In this document: piece by piece, positions 31,246 through 37,658 of the stretch
Layout: each line of letters begins with the position of its first letter
Numbering within the stretch: the stretch's first letter is position 1
Source: Oscillospiraceae bacterium
GTDB taxonomy: Bacteria > Bacillota > Clostridia > Oscillospirales > Oscillospiraceae
DNA: 40,792 nucleotides
Assembly (NCBI GenBank): GCA_017397565.1
Contig: JAFQIL010000001.1
Location: forward strand, 1-40,792
Direction of reading: 5' to 3'
Notes under the pieces: model-generated
Seen by the model: only the letters and a program-made list of their open reading frames with translations
What the model was told of the DNA's origin: nothing
The model's database searches: none
Program-made: the position numbers and the translations under genes

Positions 31246-32784
31246 ATGACTGCAAAAACCAACAAACAATCCCGTCCGGGGCGGAAGCTTCTGATCTTTC
31301 TGGGGATGACTTGCCTGTGTCTGATCTCCCTGCTGGCATTTTTGTGTTTCTTCTCTGCCCGGTGGTATGTCCGGGTCTATGGCCGAATCGGCTTTGACTC
31401 TGTGTTATATACCCTCACCAGCAGTCTCAGCGGGACACAGTGGGATCTCATCGAGCAGTATCTTATCCACGCTGCCCTGCCTGCCTTGGGCTGTACTTTG
31501 GGCGTCAGCCTGCTGCTGTTCCTCCCTTGGAAATGCCTGCGAAAGCTCCAAAACCGGCGCACATTGGCTTCCTGTATCAGTCTCCTTTTAAGTCTGGCAC
31601 TATTGCTCCACGCCGCCTTCAATGTGCAGTTTGTGGACTATGTGATTGCCATTTCCAGCAACTCCGAGCTCTACCAGGAGCAATACCGGGATCCCAAGGA
31701 TATCCAAATCACCTTCCCCGAAGAAAAGCGGAACCTCATTTATATCATGATGGAATCCATGGAGACCAGCTATCTGTCACAAGAGTTAGGGGGCGCACTG
31801 GAATACAATCTGATTCCGGAGCTGTATGATCTGGCGCAAGATAACATCAACTTCTCCCACAATGACGGTGTAGGCGGTTTCCGGGAGGTGTCCGGCACCA
31901 GCTGGACCATCGGTGCCATGGTAGGTCACACCGCCGGTGTGCCGCTGAAGGTTCCCGAGGGGATCAAGGATTGGCAAAACGGCTACGGAAAAGACGGACA
32001 TTTTCTTCCCGGTCTTTCCAACCTGCAAACCGTGCTGAAGGAAAACGGCTATTATCAAGCCCTGATGGTGGGCTCTAACGCCAACTTTGGCGGCAGAAAA
32101 ACCTACTACGAAACCCACAATGTGGATAAGGTCTATGACCTGTATACCGCCAGAAAAGATGCCATCGTTCCTCCCGGCTATTTTGTATGGTGGGGCATGG
32201 AAGATCTGCATCTGTATGAATATGCCAAGCAGGAGCTTACGGAGATCTCCAAACAGGATCAGCCCTTTGCCTTTACCATGCTGACTGTAGATACCCATCA
32301 TATCGGCGGCTACAACTGTGAATACTGTAACAGCGAACACGAAGAAAGCTACGAAAACGCCATTTCCTGCGCCAGCCGGCAGCTATTTTCCTTCGTGGAA
32401 TGGCTGAAGCAGCAGGATTTCTACGAAAACACCACAATTATCATCACCGGCGACCACTGCTCTATGGACAAGGGTTATTTCAGCCGTAATGTGGATGAAA
32501 ACTACACCCGTCACGTCTACAACTGTTTCATCAACGCGGATGCTACCCCACATCAAACCAACAATCGGCAGTTCAGCGCCCTGGATATGTTCCCCACCAC
32601 CCTGGCCGCCATGGGCTGCACCATTGCCGGCGACCGGCTGGGTTTGGGTGTCAACCTCTTCTCCAATCAGCCTACACTGATGGAACGAATGGGCTACAGC
32701 ATCTTTTATAAGGAGCTGGCCAAATCCTCTGCGTTCTACGCCGAGCATTTTTACGCAGAAGAAGATATCATCCCCAGTACCTGA
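31246..32784 (+). CDS. MdoB/LTA-synthase-family phosphoglycerol transferase (sulfatase fold)
   Basis: Relatives transfer phosphoglycerol to polymers or glycolipids at the outer face of the membrane. I chose the ATG at 31246 (512 residues) with GAAGAAGG before it. A longer frame overlaps the promoter. Three membrane helices lie near 14-37, 74-95 and 108-128. The alkaline-phosphatase-like domain follows. Its candidate metal or catalytic residues are E170 in YIMMESME, Thr in GTSWTIGAMVGHTAGVPL (about 218), D349 with THH, and D403/H404 in TGDHCSMD. The GTSWT-x-x-x-MV motif is closer to MdoB/OpgB than to classical LtaS. A role in glycerol-phosphate decoration of the envelope is inference. Confidence 0.85.
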   Translation: MTAKTNKQSRPGRKLLIFLGMTCLCLISLLAFLCFFSARWYVRVYGRIGFDSVLYTLTSSLSGTQWDLIEQYLIHAALPALGCTLGVSLLLFLPWKCLRKLQNRRTLASCISLLLSLALLLHAAFNVQFVDYVIAISSNSELYQEQYRDPKDIQITFPEEKRNLIYIMMESMETSYLSQELGGALEYNLIPELYDLAQDNINFSHNDGVGGFREVSGTSWTIGAMVGHTAGVPLKVPEGIKDWQNGYGKDGHFLPGLSNLQTVLKENGYYQALMVGSNANFGGRKTYYETHNVDKVYDLYTARKDAIVPPGYFVWWGMEDLHLYEYAKQELTEISKQDQPFAFTMLTVDTHHIGGYNCEYCNSEHEESYENAISCASRQLFSFVEWLKQQDFYENTTIIITGDHCSMDKGYFSRNVDENYTRHVYNCFINADATPHQTNNRQFSALDMFPTTLAAMGCTIAGDRLGLGVNLFSNQPTLMERMGYSIFYKELAKSSAFYAEHFYAEEDIIPST

Positions 32785-32796
32785 CGATTTTTAAGC

Positions 32797-32832
32797 CCAC
32801 GCCATGATAACCCATGGCGTGGTTCTTTTTTC
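32797..32832 (+). terminator. Terminator of the phosphoglycerol transferase gene
   Basis: CCACGCCATG (32797-32806) and CATGGCGTGG (32813-32822) form a perfect 10-bp stem followed by UUCUUUUUUU. Confidence 0.95.
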
Positions 32833-32843
32833 GCATAGACGAG

Positions 32844-32892
32844 CCAATTCCCGTTTATCGGGCTGACGCCCGAATGGATAATTGGCAATTTG
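32844..32892. repeat. Minimal copy of the ATTTATCGGG-type end repeat pair
   Basis: CCAATTCCCGTTTATCGGG at 32844-32862 faces a degenerate inverse at 32868-32892 with only about 5 bp between them. It is the same end motif as at 8007 and 23240 but without an inner module. At 32943-32966 the hairpin GCAACAGTCC/GGACTGTTGC follows. This hairpin recurs at 36210. Confidence 0.6.
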
Positions 32893-32990
32893 TTTGGCAG
32901 ATAAATGTAGAAATATCTGTGTTGCCCGGTCAAGCCCTCGCAAGCAACAGTCCACCGGACTGTTGCATTTAGATCGTTCCCATATCCCCA

Positions 32991-33029
32991 AAAAAAGAAA
33001 AGCACCCCAAAGGGGTGCTTTTCTTTTTT
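32991..33029. terminator. Terminator of tRNA-Gly, perfect 18-bp stem
   Basis: AAAAAAGAAAAGCACCCC and its exact inverse enclose a 3-nt loop. It directly abuts the CCA end of the tRNA on the minus strand and also works as a plus-strand terminator. Confidence 0.92.
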
Positions 33030-33102
33030 GGAGCAGGGTACGGGAATCGAACCCGCCTTCACGGCTTGGGAAGCCGTTGTATTACCGATATACGAACCCT
33101 GC
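33029..33102 (-). tRNA. tRNA-Gly(CCC), CCA end encoded
   Basis: The cloverleaf is complete. The acceptor is GCAGGGT/ACCCTGC and the D arm is GTAT/ATAC. The anticodon stem ACGGC/GCCGT encloses the loop TTCCCAA (anticodon CCC). The T arm has GGTTCGATTCC. The discriminator T is followed by an encoded CCA. Confidence 0.95.
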
Positions 33103-33181
33103 GCATTGATGGTATTATAGCAAAGCATTTCTCAAAAAGCAACCATTTTTTGTCGAGTTCCGCTGTGCTTTACAATTATTG

Positions 33182-33219
33182 AGAAAACCGGATCTGTCAA
33201 AAAACAGATCCGGTTTTCT
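33182..33219. terminator. Bidirectional terminator downstream of the DUF6809-like gene
   Basis: AGAAAACCGGATCTGT and its perfect inverse form a 16-bp stem with a 6-nt loop and an A/T-rich base, between the tRNA-Gly and the small gene. Confidence 0.85.
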
Positions 33220-33278
33220 TTTCAGCGGCAGTATCATTGACGCGTTGAGAATCGGAAACCAACAAATGGTTGAGAAGC

Positions 33279-33584
33279 CTAGGGATTTTGTAATTCGGTA
33301 AACAGGCGCATACCGATCTGTACGCCTGCACAGAACGCCTGCCGGGAATGAGAAATACACAGATCCACCGTATGGGAATAAACCTGTTCACAATCCGCCC
33401 AAGAGAGTTTAGACAGCGCGTTGTCCAAATTCTGAAACTGGCAGCGAATGACGGCGCCGTCGATGGGATTGGCATCGGTGTAGTAGTAATAAAGCGCATC
33501 CAGCAGGGATTTGGCATCGGTATAGCCAAAGTTGGGCGACTGTTCGGCAAGAAAAGATTTTAAATTTGCAATGTAACGGTTCAT
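33279..33584 (-). CDS. Small helical protein, DUF6809-like, in a regulatory island
   Basis: I chose the ATG at 33584 (101 residues), behind AGGAG. The frame upstream runs through the operators. The sequence is helical. An N-terminal MNRYIANLKSFLAEQ leads to LLDALYYYYTDANPIDG, a middle LDNALSKLSWADCEQVY and a C-terminal AFCAGVQIGMRLFTEL. The L-x-x-L-YY start and the F-x-x-G-x-x-x-G-x-R-L-x-x-E end recall DUF6809, a family of unknown function. It is transcribed away from two XRE regulators. Its promoter shares a three-operator region with theirs, so all three genes probably form one regulatory unit. Base composition here is more AT-rich than the flanks. Confidence 0.6.
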   Translation of the reverse strand: MNRYIANLKSFLAEQSPNFGYTDAKSLLDALYYYYTDANPIDGAVIRCQFQNLDNALSKLSWADCEQVYSHTVDLCISHSRQAFCAGVQIGMRLFTELQNP

Positions 33585-33605
33585 AGTATAACTCCTACTT
33601 ATATA

Positions 33606-33633
33606 TTGACACATATTTGTGCCAATATATAAT
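33606..33633 (+). promoter_or_regulatory. Promoter of the XRE regulator genes
   Basis: TTGACA (33606-33611) and TATAAT (33628-33633) are spaced by 16 nt. The first operator lies between the boxes. Confidence 0.82.
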
Positions 33634-33671
33634 GGCACAAATATGTGCCTTTGTCAACACAAATTTGTGTC
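33608..33671. promoter_or_regulatory. Three 16-bp operators in the divergent control region
   Basis: O1 GACACATATTTGTGCC (33608-33623), O2 GGCACAAATATGTGCC (33634-33649) and O3 AACACAAATTTGTGTC (33656-33671) are near-identical dyads. Their centres are 26 and 22 bp apart. They overlap both divergent promoters, as expected for a repressor encoded by one of the adjacent XRE genes. Confidence 0.82.
33629..33657 (-). promoter_or_regulatory. Promoter of the DUF6809-like gene
   Basis: On the minus strand TTGACA (33657-33652) and CATTAT (33634-33629) are spaced by 17 nt. Its -10 occupies the same bases as the opposing promoter's -10, so the two are mutually exclusive. Confidence 0.65.
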
Positions 33672-33699
33672 TTCTGCTATTATAATTTTGGGTGATAAT

Positions 33700-33912
33700 A
33701 TGGAAACTTACGAAATTTTAAGAAATTTAAGAGAGGATCGGGATCTTACGCAACAAAATATTGCCGACCTTCTGAAAATCGGTCGGACAATGTACCGCAG
33801 ATATGAAACAGGCGAAACGGAGATTCCGATTCGGCATCTGAAAGTTCTTTGCACGTATTATGGCGTTACTTCAGATCATGTATTAGGTTTGTCCGGTAAG
33901 GCGAAGAAATGA
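33700..33912 (+). CDS. XRE-family transcriptional regulator
   Basis: I chose the ATG at 33700 (70 residues), behind GGGTGAT. The longer frame runs back through the operators. The protein is a single Cro/C1-type helix-turn-helix domain: LRNLREDRDLTQQNIADLLK, then IGRTMYRRYETGETEIPI and the helix-5 motif YYGVTSDHVLGL. It is the first gene after the three-operator promoter and so the best candidate for the repressor that binds it. It follows the divergent DUF6809-like gene and precedes a second XRE gene by 24 nt. Confidence 0.9.
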   Translation: METYEILRNLREDRDLTQQNIADLLKIGRTMYRRYETGETEIPIRHLKVLCTYYGVTSDHVLGLSGKAKK

Positions 33913-33936
33913 AAGTATGCAGGGGCGAGTAGATGT

Positions 33937-34146
33937 ATGCAACGTCTGAAAGAATTAAGAACCAAGAGACATATTTCCCAGGTGGAGCTTGCCATGGATC
34001 TGAACATGAACCAAAACAGCATCAGCAGATATGAAACCGGTGAACGGGAAGCAGATTATGAAACGTTGATTGCTTTTGCAGACTATTTTGGTGTTTCCGT
34101 AGATTATTTATTGGGCCGTACGGATAATCCCAATGTGGTGAAATAA
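33937..34146 (+). CDS. Second XRE-family transcriptional regulator
   Basis: This 69-residue helix-turn-helix protein reads MQRLKELRTKRHISQVELAM, then QNSISRYETGEREADYETLI and YFGVSVDYLLGRTDN, a complete Cro/C1 domain without an extra sensing domain. AGGGGCGAG lies upstream of the ATG. It is probably cotranscribed with the preceding XRE gene, with which it shares the fold but little sequence. Paired small XRE genes of this kind are frequent in prophage and element control regions. No structural phage or ICE gene is adjacent. Confidence 0.88.
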   Translation: MQRLKELRTKRHISQVELAMDLNMNQNSISRYETGEREADYETLIAFADYFGVSVDYLLGRTDNPNVVK

Positions 34147-34201
34147 GGCTTCGCCCGGATAACAAAGAATGATAGCATTTTATTTACAGGAGGATATCGA
34201 T

Positions 34202-35248
34202 ATGACGAAAAAAGTACGCTGGGGTGTTATCGGTGCCGGTGGCATTGCGGACCGTCGCACCATTCCCGGTATGATGCTCTGTGACAATGCGGAGCTGGTG
34301 GCGGTTATGGAGATCAATATGGAGCTGGCAGAAAAGTGCCGTGCCAAGTGGGGCTGCAAGAAGGCCTATGACAGCGAGGCTGCTCTGTTGGCAGACCCTG
34401 AGGTGGATGCCGTTTACATTGCTTCTCCCGTGTTTTTGCACGCAAAGCAGGCTATGGCTGCGGCTGATGCCGGCAAGCATATTCTCATCGAAAAGCCCCT
34501 GGCTATGACCGCTGAGGAAGGTCAGAAGGTGGTAGAGCACTGTAAGGAAAAGGGGGTTCTCATTGCCGCCGGTCTGATGATGCGGTTCGGCGCTTATGTA
34601 CAGGCCATGAAGAAGGCCGTGGCAGAGGGGAAAATCGGCAGACCCGTCTCCGGCTATGCCCAGTTTACCGGCTGGTATCCGGATATGCCCGGTAACTGGC
34701 GGCAAAGCAAGAAAAACGGTGGCGGCGGCGCTATGATGGACATGGGCGTTCACTGCATCGACCTGATGCAGTACATTCTGGGCACCAAGGCCAAGGATGT
34801 GGCCGCCTTCAACGATACCATCAGCTTTCGCTACGATGTGGAAGACACTTCTACTGTGCTGATGCGGATGGAAAACGGTGCTCAGTGTGTGGTGCAGTCT
34901 AACTTTAACATTGCCGATGATGCCGCCAAGTGGCGCATTGAGATCTTCGGCGAGGAAGGTCGTCTGATCGGTGATACCGTCATCGGTCAGGTAGACGGCG
35001 GCAAGCTGGACGCCATGTTCCTGGGCAAGCAGGGTGGCTACGATGCTCAGCAGGATAAGAAGGACGGACAGCGCACGCAGATCCAGGTGGAATTCGGCAA
35101 TATGTATGCCCGGGAGATCGAAAGCTTCTCCAATTCCATCCTCACCGGCGCACCTGTGGAAGTCCCTGCCGAGGAGGCGGTACAAGTCCAAAGAATTATG
35201 GAAGCGGCCTACCGCTCCAGTGATGAAGGCGTGACAGTGAAGCTGTAA
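34202..35248 (+). CDS. Gfo/Idh/MocA-family oxidoreductase
   Basis: These enzymes oxidise or reduce sugars and related polyols with NAD(P). I chose the ATG at 34202 (348 residues), 8 nt after AGGAGG. The Rossmann fold begins RWGVIGAGGIADRRTIPGMM. The diagnostic HILIEKPLAMTAEEG carries the EKP motif, and GGGAMMDMGVHCIDLMQYIL holds the usual catalytic Asp and His region. The C-terminal beta-sheet domain is complete. No sugar transporter or pathway gene is adjacent, so the substrate is open. Confidence 0.92.
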   Translation: MTKKVRWGVIGAGGIADRRTIPGMMLCDNAELVAVMEINMELAEKCRAKWGCKKAYDSEAALLADPEVDAVYIASPVFLHAKQAMAAADAGKHILIEKPLAMTAEEGQKVVEHCKEKGVLIAAGLMMRFGAYVQAMKKAVAEGKIGRPVSGYAQFTGWYPDMPGNWRQSKKNGGGGAMMDMGVHCIDLMQYILGTKAKDVAAFNDTISFRYDVEDTSTVLMRMENGAQCVVQSNFNIADDAAKWRIEIFGEEGRLIGDTVIGQVDGGKLDAMFLGKQGGYDAQQDKKDGQRTQIQVEFGNMYAREIESFSNSILTGAPVEVPAEEAVQVQRIMEAAYRSSDEGVTVKL

Positions 35249-35255
35249 TAGAAGC

Positions 35256-35286
35256 CCCCTCGGCGGACAATCCGCTGAGGGGACTT
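35256..35286 (+). terminator. Terminator of the oxidoreductase gene
   Basis: CCCCTCGGCGGA (35256-35267) and TCCGCTGAGGGG (35271-35282) form a 12-bp stem with one G-U, followed by ACUUUAAUU. Confidence 0.75.
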
Positions 35287-35343
35287 TAATTGGGAAAGGT
35301 TGAAGCAGAGCTTTAGAAGGCTGGGCCGTCCTTTCAAGTCCCT

Positions 35344-35409
35344 CCCGCCCGGAGGGCGAAATAAAGAAGAGGATACCCCTTGTGGGTATCCTCTTCTTTA
35401 TTTGGTACG
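35344..35409. repeat. Duplicate of the tRNA-Arg 3' flank and terminator
   Basis: These 66 bp match 36254-36319 with one difference (C at 35379, T at 36289). They contain the 20-bp-stem hairpin AAATAAAGAAGAGGATACCC and end in TGGTACG, the last bases of a tRNA-Arg CCA end on the minus strand. Confidence 0.9.
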
Positions 35410-35446
35410 GGTGTTCATAACGGACTTGCTCTTGTTTTACGAGTTA

Positions 35447-35950
35447 CTATTCAACTTCCACACTGTTCGCCCACAGATAAAACAGATCTTCTAGCTTAGG
35501 CGCATCAGAAGTCATACATAAAAACTGAACAATCCAAAAGGCATTAGAGCCTTTATAGGAATAGGAATAGCTTCTGGTTCCATTCTTATCTCTCACATAG
35601 AACCAAAGATCATCTTGATTCTGTGGCTTAATACCTGTATGACCGTTATTCGCAATGACATTACCTGTGTACTCTTCCAAAGAACGATCTGCCAGTCCTT
35701 CTTCTAGCAAAAAATCTTCTTTTAAAACAACTACGCCACAATAATTTGACACATAGTACGCATAAAAGCCCAATTCGCTCTTTTTCTCTACAAAATTTTC
35801 TGTAAGTGTAAGCTTGATTCCGTCCTTTTCGAAAACCTTAGGTTCTCCAATGGAGTCGTTATCGGGTATAATCATTATTTGAGGAAAACAACCACATAGT
35901 AAAAGCGTGCAAGATAATAACAAAGAGATTATAGTAAGTAACTTTTTCAT
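35447..35950 (-). CDS. Putative lipoprotein of unknown function
   Basis: I chose the ATG at 35950 (167 residues), with AAGGAG upstream. The signal peptide MKKLLTIISLLLSCTLLLCG ends in a lipobox-like LCGC, so the mature protein is probably lipid-anchored outside the membrane. The rest is a compact, mostly beta domain, with GIKLTLTENFVEKK, ELGFYAYYVSNY and ENPxx-free polar stretches, ending FYLWANSVEVE. I do not recognise the family. The gene is distinctly more AT-rich than its neighbours and lies inside an inverted-repeat-flanked insertion, which suggests recent acquisition. Confidence 0.75.
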   Translation of the reverse strand: MKKLLTIISLLLSCTLLLCGCFPQIMIIPDNDSIGEPKVFEKDGIKLTLTENFVEKKSELGFYAYYVSNYCGVVVLKEDFLLEEGLADRSLEEYTGNVIANNGHTGIKPQNQDDLWFYVRDKNGTRSYSYSYKGSNAFWIVQFLCMTSDAPKLEDLFYLWANSVEVE

Positions 35951-35973
35951 ACCTAAATTCTCCTTTTTATTGA

Positions 35974-36002
35974 ATAGTAACATAAACACAGAATGATTGC
36001 AA
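35974..36002 (-). promoter_or_regulatory. Promoter of the lipoprotein gene
   Basis: TTGCAA (36002-35997) and TACTAT (35979-35974) on the minus strand have 17-nt spacing. The promoter lies inside the inserted cassette. Confidence 0.72.
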
Positions 36003-36125
36003 TACTTTTGTCCTATACCATAACGAGCAGGGAATTTGTAAAGCAAATTCCGTTTCAGTCCGTGATGCTTACTGAAAAAGAAAAATCGAGTGTCCATAAC
36101 TGAAGTCCGTTATGAACACTCGATA

Positions 36126-36146
36126 TGGTACGCCGGAAGGGACTCG
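36126..36146 (-). pseudogene. tRNA-Arg 3'-end fragment
   Basis: These 21 bp equal 36313-36333: CCA end, discriminator, acceptor 3' strand and the start of the T arm of tRNA-Arg(CCG). The rest of the tRNA is absent. Three hairpins follow (36152-36177, 36187-36208 and 36210-36232), the last identical to the one at 32943. Confidence 0.8.
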
Positions 36147-36271
36147 CTTGCGTTGCCGTCCGGGATTGGACGGCAACTAAGGTGTCCTGCCCGTCCAGCC
36201 GGGCAGGAGCAACAGTCCACCGGACTGTTGCATTTTAGACTTTCGAGTCCCTTCCCGCCCGGAGGGCGAAA

Positions 36272-36313
36272 TAAAGAAGAGGATACCCTTTGTGGGTATC
36301 CTCTTCTTTATTT
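36272..36313. terminator. Terminator of tRNA-Arg, 20-bp stem
   Basis: AAATAAAGAAGAGGATACCC and its exact inverse abut the CCA end of the tRNA on the minus strand. The AT-rich stem base supplies the U-tract in both directions. Confidence 0.9.
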
Positions 36314-36388
36314 GGTACGCCGGAAGGGACTCGAACCCCCAACCCTCGGAACCGGAATCCGATGCTCTATCCATTGAGCCACCGGCGC
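36313..36388 (-). tRNA. tRNA-Arg(CCG), CCA end encoded
   Basis: The cloverleaf is complete. The acceptor is GCGCCGG/CCGGCGT with a terminal G-U. The D arm is GCTC/GAGC and the anticodon stem TCGGA/TCCGA holds the loop TTCCGGT (anticodon CCG). The T arm has GGTTCGAGTCC. Discriminator A is followed by an encoded CCA. Confidence 0.95.
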
Positions 36389-36402
36389 GTTTGCCTCACA
36401 GC

Positions 36403-37434
36403 CTAGCTATTATAGCAGGTCTTTTCCCATTTGTAAAGGGGGCATTTTGTAAAATTCTGCAAAGGGAAATAAGAATTCCCGGACGGTTCTGTCCGGGAAT
36501 TCTCTCTCCAATAGGAGCTGTTGAAATTTTGTGCGGCATTGACCGAAGGGATGGTATTGATTCCGGAAAGATCGGAAAGCACAACCCGTCTGGAACATAG
36601 ATAATGCTCCTGATAGTAAGGTTCACTCAGATCGTTGATGGTGACACCCCGGGTGCTGCTGGCATGGAGCACCTGATTGTTGCCGATATAGATGCCTACA
36701 TGACTGTATAGAGATCCCACAGAGGTGGTGTATTTGAAAAACACCAGATCTCCGCATTGCAGCTCTTCCTTTGGGATGATAATGCCGCTTTGCGGCTGCT
36801 GGAACACGGCGCGCTGCAGACAGTAGCCGGTGGAAGCGAAGATATATTGCGTAAAACCGGAGCAATCAAAGCCCCGCGGACTGGCGCCCCCGGCGACATA
36901 AGGAACGCCTTGATAAGCGAGGGCGGTATTTCGCAGCGCACTGGTGATACTCAGCGCCTGGGTGGCAGTATGATTGGCCAGATAAGTGGTCTCGCTGCAA
37001 TCCGGGCTGCAGCGCACCCGGTATGTACCGTCTTCATCCAAAGCTACCTGCTCTTTGATAATGTATCCGGTCATATCAAAGCAGTCAATCTGATAATAAG
37101 CGCCGGCATCGCCCGAAACGGTAAGTGTCGCGCCATCTTCCAGACAGCCGATAATAATGGCATCCCGGGCGGGGATGATGCGCACTTTGGTGGCGGCCCG
37201 GACAGGGGCTATCGGGGGTTCTATGGTGGTGTCAGGTGTTGCAGGTAATTCAGCAGCAGTGTTGGATGCTGCCGGAGCTTCGGTGTCAGACAGAACAGGG
37301 ACCTGTGCGATATTGCTTACCGGTTGCGTGACAGCTGTGCCGGACAGGGCCAAAACGGGCGTGGCAGGCTGGAGCAGCATTGCAATGCCGAGCAAAAAGC
37401 ATAGCCAGCGAATTCCCGGAAAAATGCGTTTCAA
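36403..37434 (-). CDS. Secreted SH3-NlpC/P60 cell-wall hydrolase
   Basis: It is a probable D-Glu-type endopeptidase acting on peptidoglycan outside the cell. GGAAAGGA lies 8 nt before a TTG at 37434, which I take as the start (343 residues). An ATG at 37452 lies within that site and has no ribosome binding site of its own. A signal peptide spans about 1-30. A low-complexity Ala/Pro/Thr linker runs to about 78, an SH3-like domain covers about 80-135, and the NlpC/P60 domain about 165-300. Its triad is Cys in GFDCSGFTQY, His in SHVGIYIG and a third His in QVLHASS. The last 50 residues are Asn/Ser-rich with no domain seen. Confidence 0.9.
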   Translation of the reverse strand: MKRIFPGIRWLCFLLGIAMLLQPATPVLALSGTAVTQPVSNIAQVPVLSDTEAPAASNTAAELPATPDTTIEPPIAPVRAATKVRIIPARDAIIIGCLEDGATLTVSGDAGAYYQIDCFDMTGYIIKEQVALDEDGTYRVRCSPDCSETTYLANHTATQALSITSALRNTALAYQGVPYVAGGASPRGFDCSGFTQYIFASTGYCLQRAVFQQPQSGIIIPKEELQCGDLVFFKYTTSVGSLYSHVGIYIGNNQVLHASSTRGVTINDLSEPYYQEHYLCSRRVVLSDLSGINTIPSVNAAQNFNSSYWRENSRTEPSGNSYFPLQNFTKCPLYKWEKTCYNS

Positions 37435-37545
37435 AAAATCAATCCTTTCCATAGCAGGGAAAAGTTACAATCTGGTTACACATTATAACACCGAGATTAC
37501 GAAAAGTCAAGGGAAATAAGGAAACGCAATCCCGGGGTTAGCAAA

Positions 37546-37586
37546 AAGTTGCTATTTATCGAGAATCCCCGATAAACGGGAATTTG
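37546..37586. repeat. Minimal end-repeat pair downstream of the P-loop gene
   Basis: TTGCTATTTATCGAG (37549-37563) directly faces CCCCGATAAACGGGAATTTG (37567-37586). It is the same motif family as at 8007, without an inner module. Confidence 0.6.
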
Positions 37587-37604
37587 AAACAGAACATTAG
37601 GAAG

Positions 37605-37642
37605 AAAAGAAAAAACGCGCCGCTGTAACACACAGCGGCGCG
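37605..37642 (-). terminator. Terminator of the P-loop protein gene
   Basis: CGCGCCGCTGT (37616-37626) and ACAGCGGCGCG (37632-37642) form a perfect 11-bp stem. UUUUUUCUUUUCUU follows on the minus strand. Confidence 0.95.
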
Positions 37643-37658
37643 GGAAGAAGACTTATAA

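Larger units (their letters stand above)
35410..36132. mobile_element. AT-rich inserted cassette carrying a lipoprotein gene, flanked by 16-bp inverted repeats and GGTACG direct repeats
   Basis: GTGTTCATAACGGACT at 35411-35426 is perfectly inverted at 36104-36119. GGTACG occurs immediately outside the left end (35404-35409) and at the right end (36127-36132), like a 6-bp target duplication. Removing the insert joins 35344-35409 to 36133-36146 and recreates exactly the tRNA-Arg 3' end and flank seen at 36254-36333. No transposase is encoded, so it would be non-autonomous. Confidence 0.6.

Noticed and set aside
3128-33649. Similarity between the ICE repeat TGTGCCAATTT and the XRE operators containing TTTGTGCCA
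   Set aside because: Only about nine bases are shared and the layouts differ (direct repeat versus dyad), so a common regulator is not supported.
36142-36312. Series of regularly placed hairpins resembling a CRISPR array
   Set aside because: The hairpins differ in sequence, spacers are not uniform and no cas gene is near. They are terminators and repeat hairpins.
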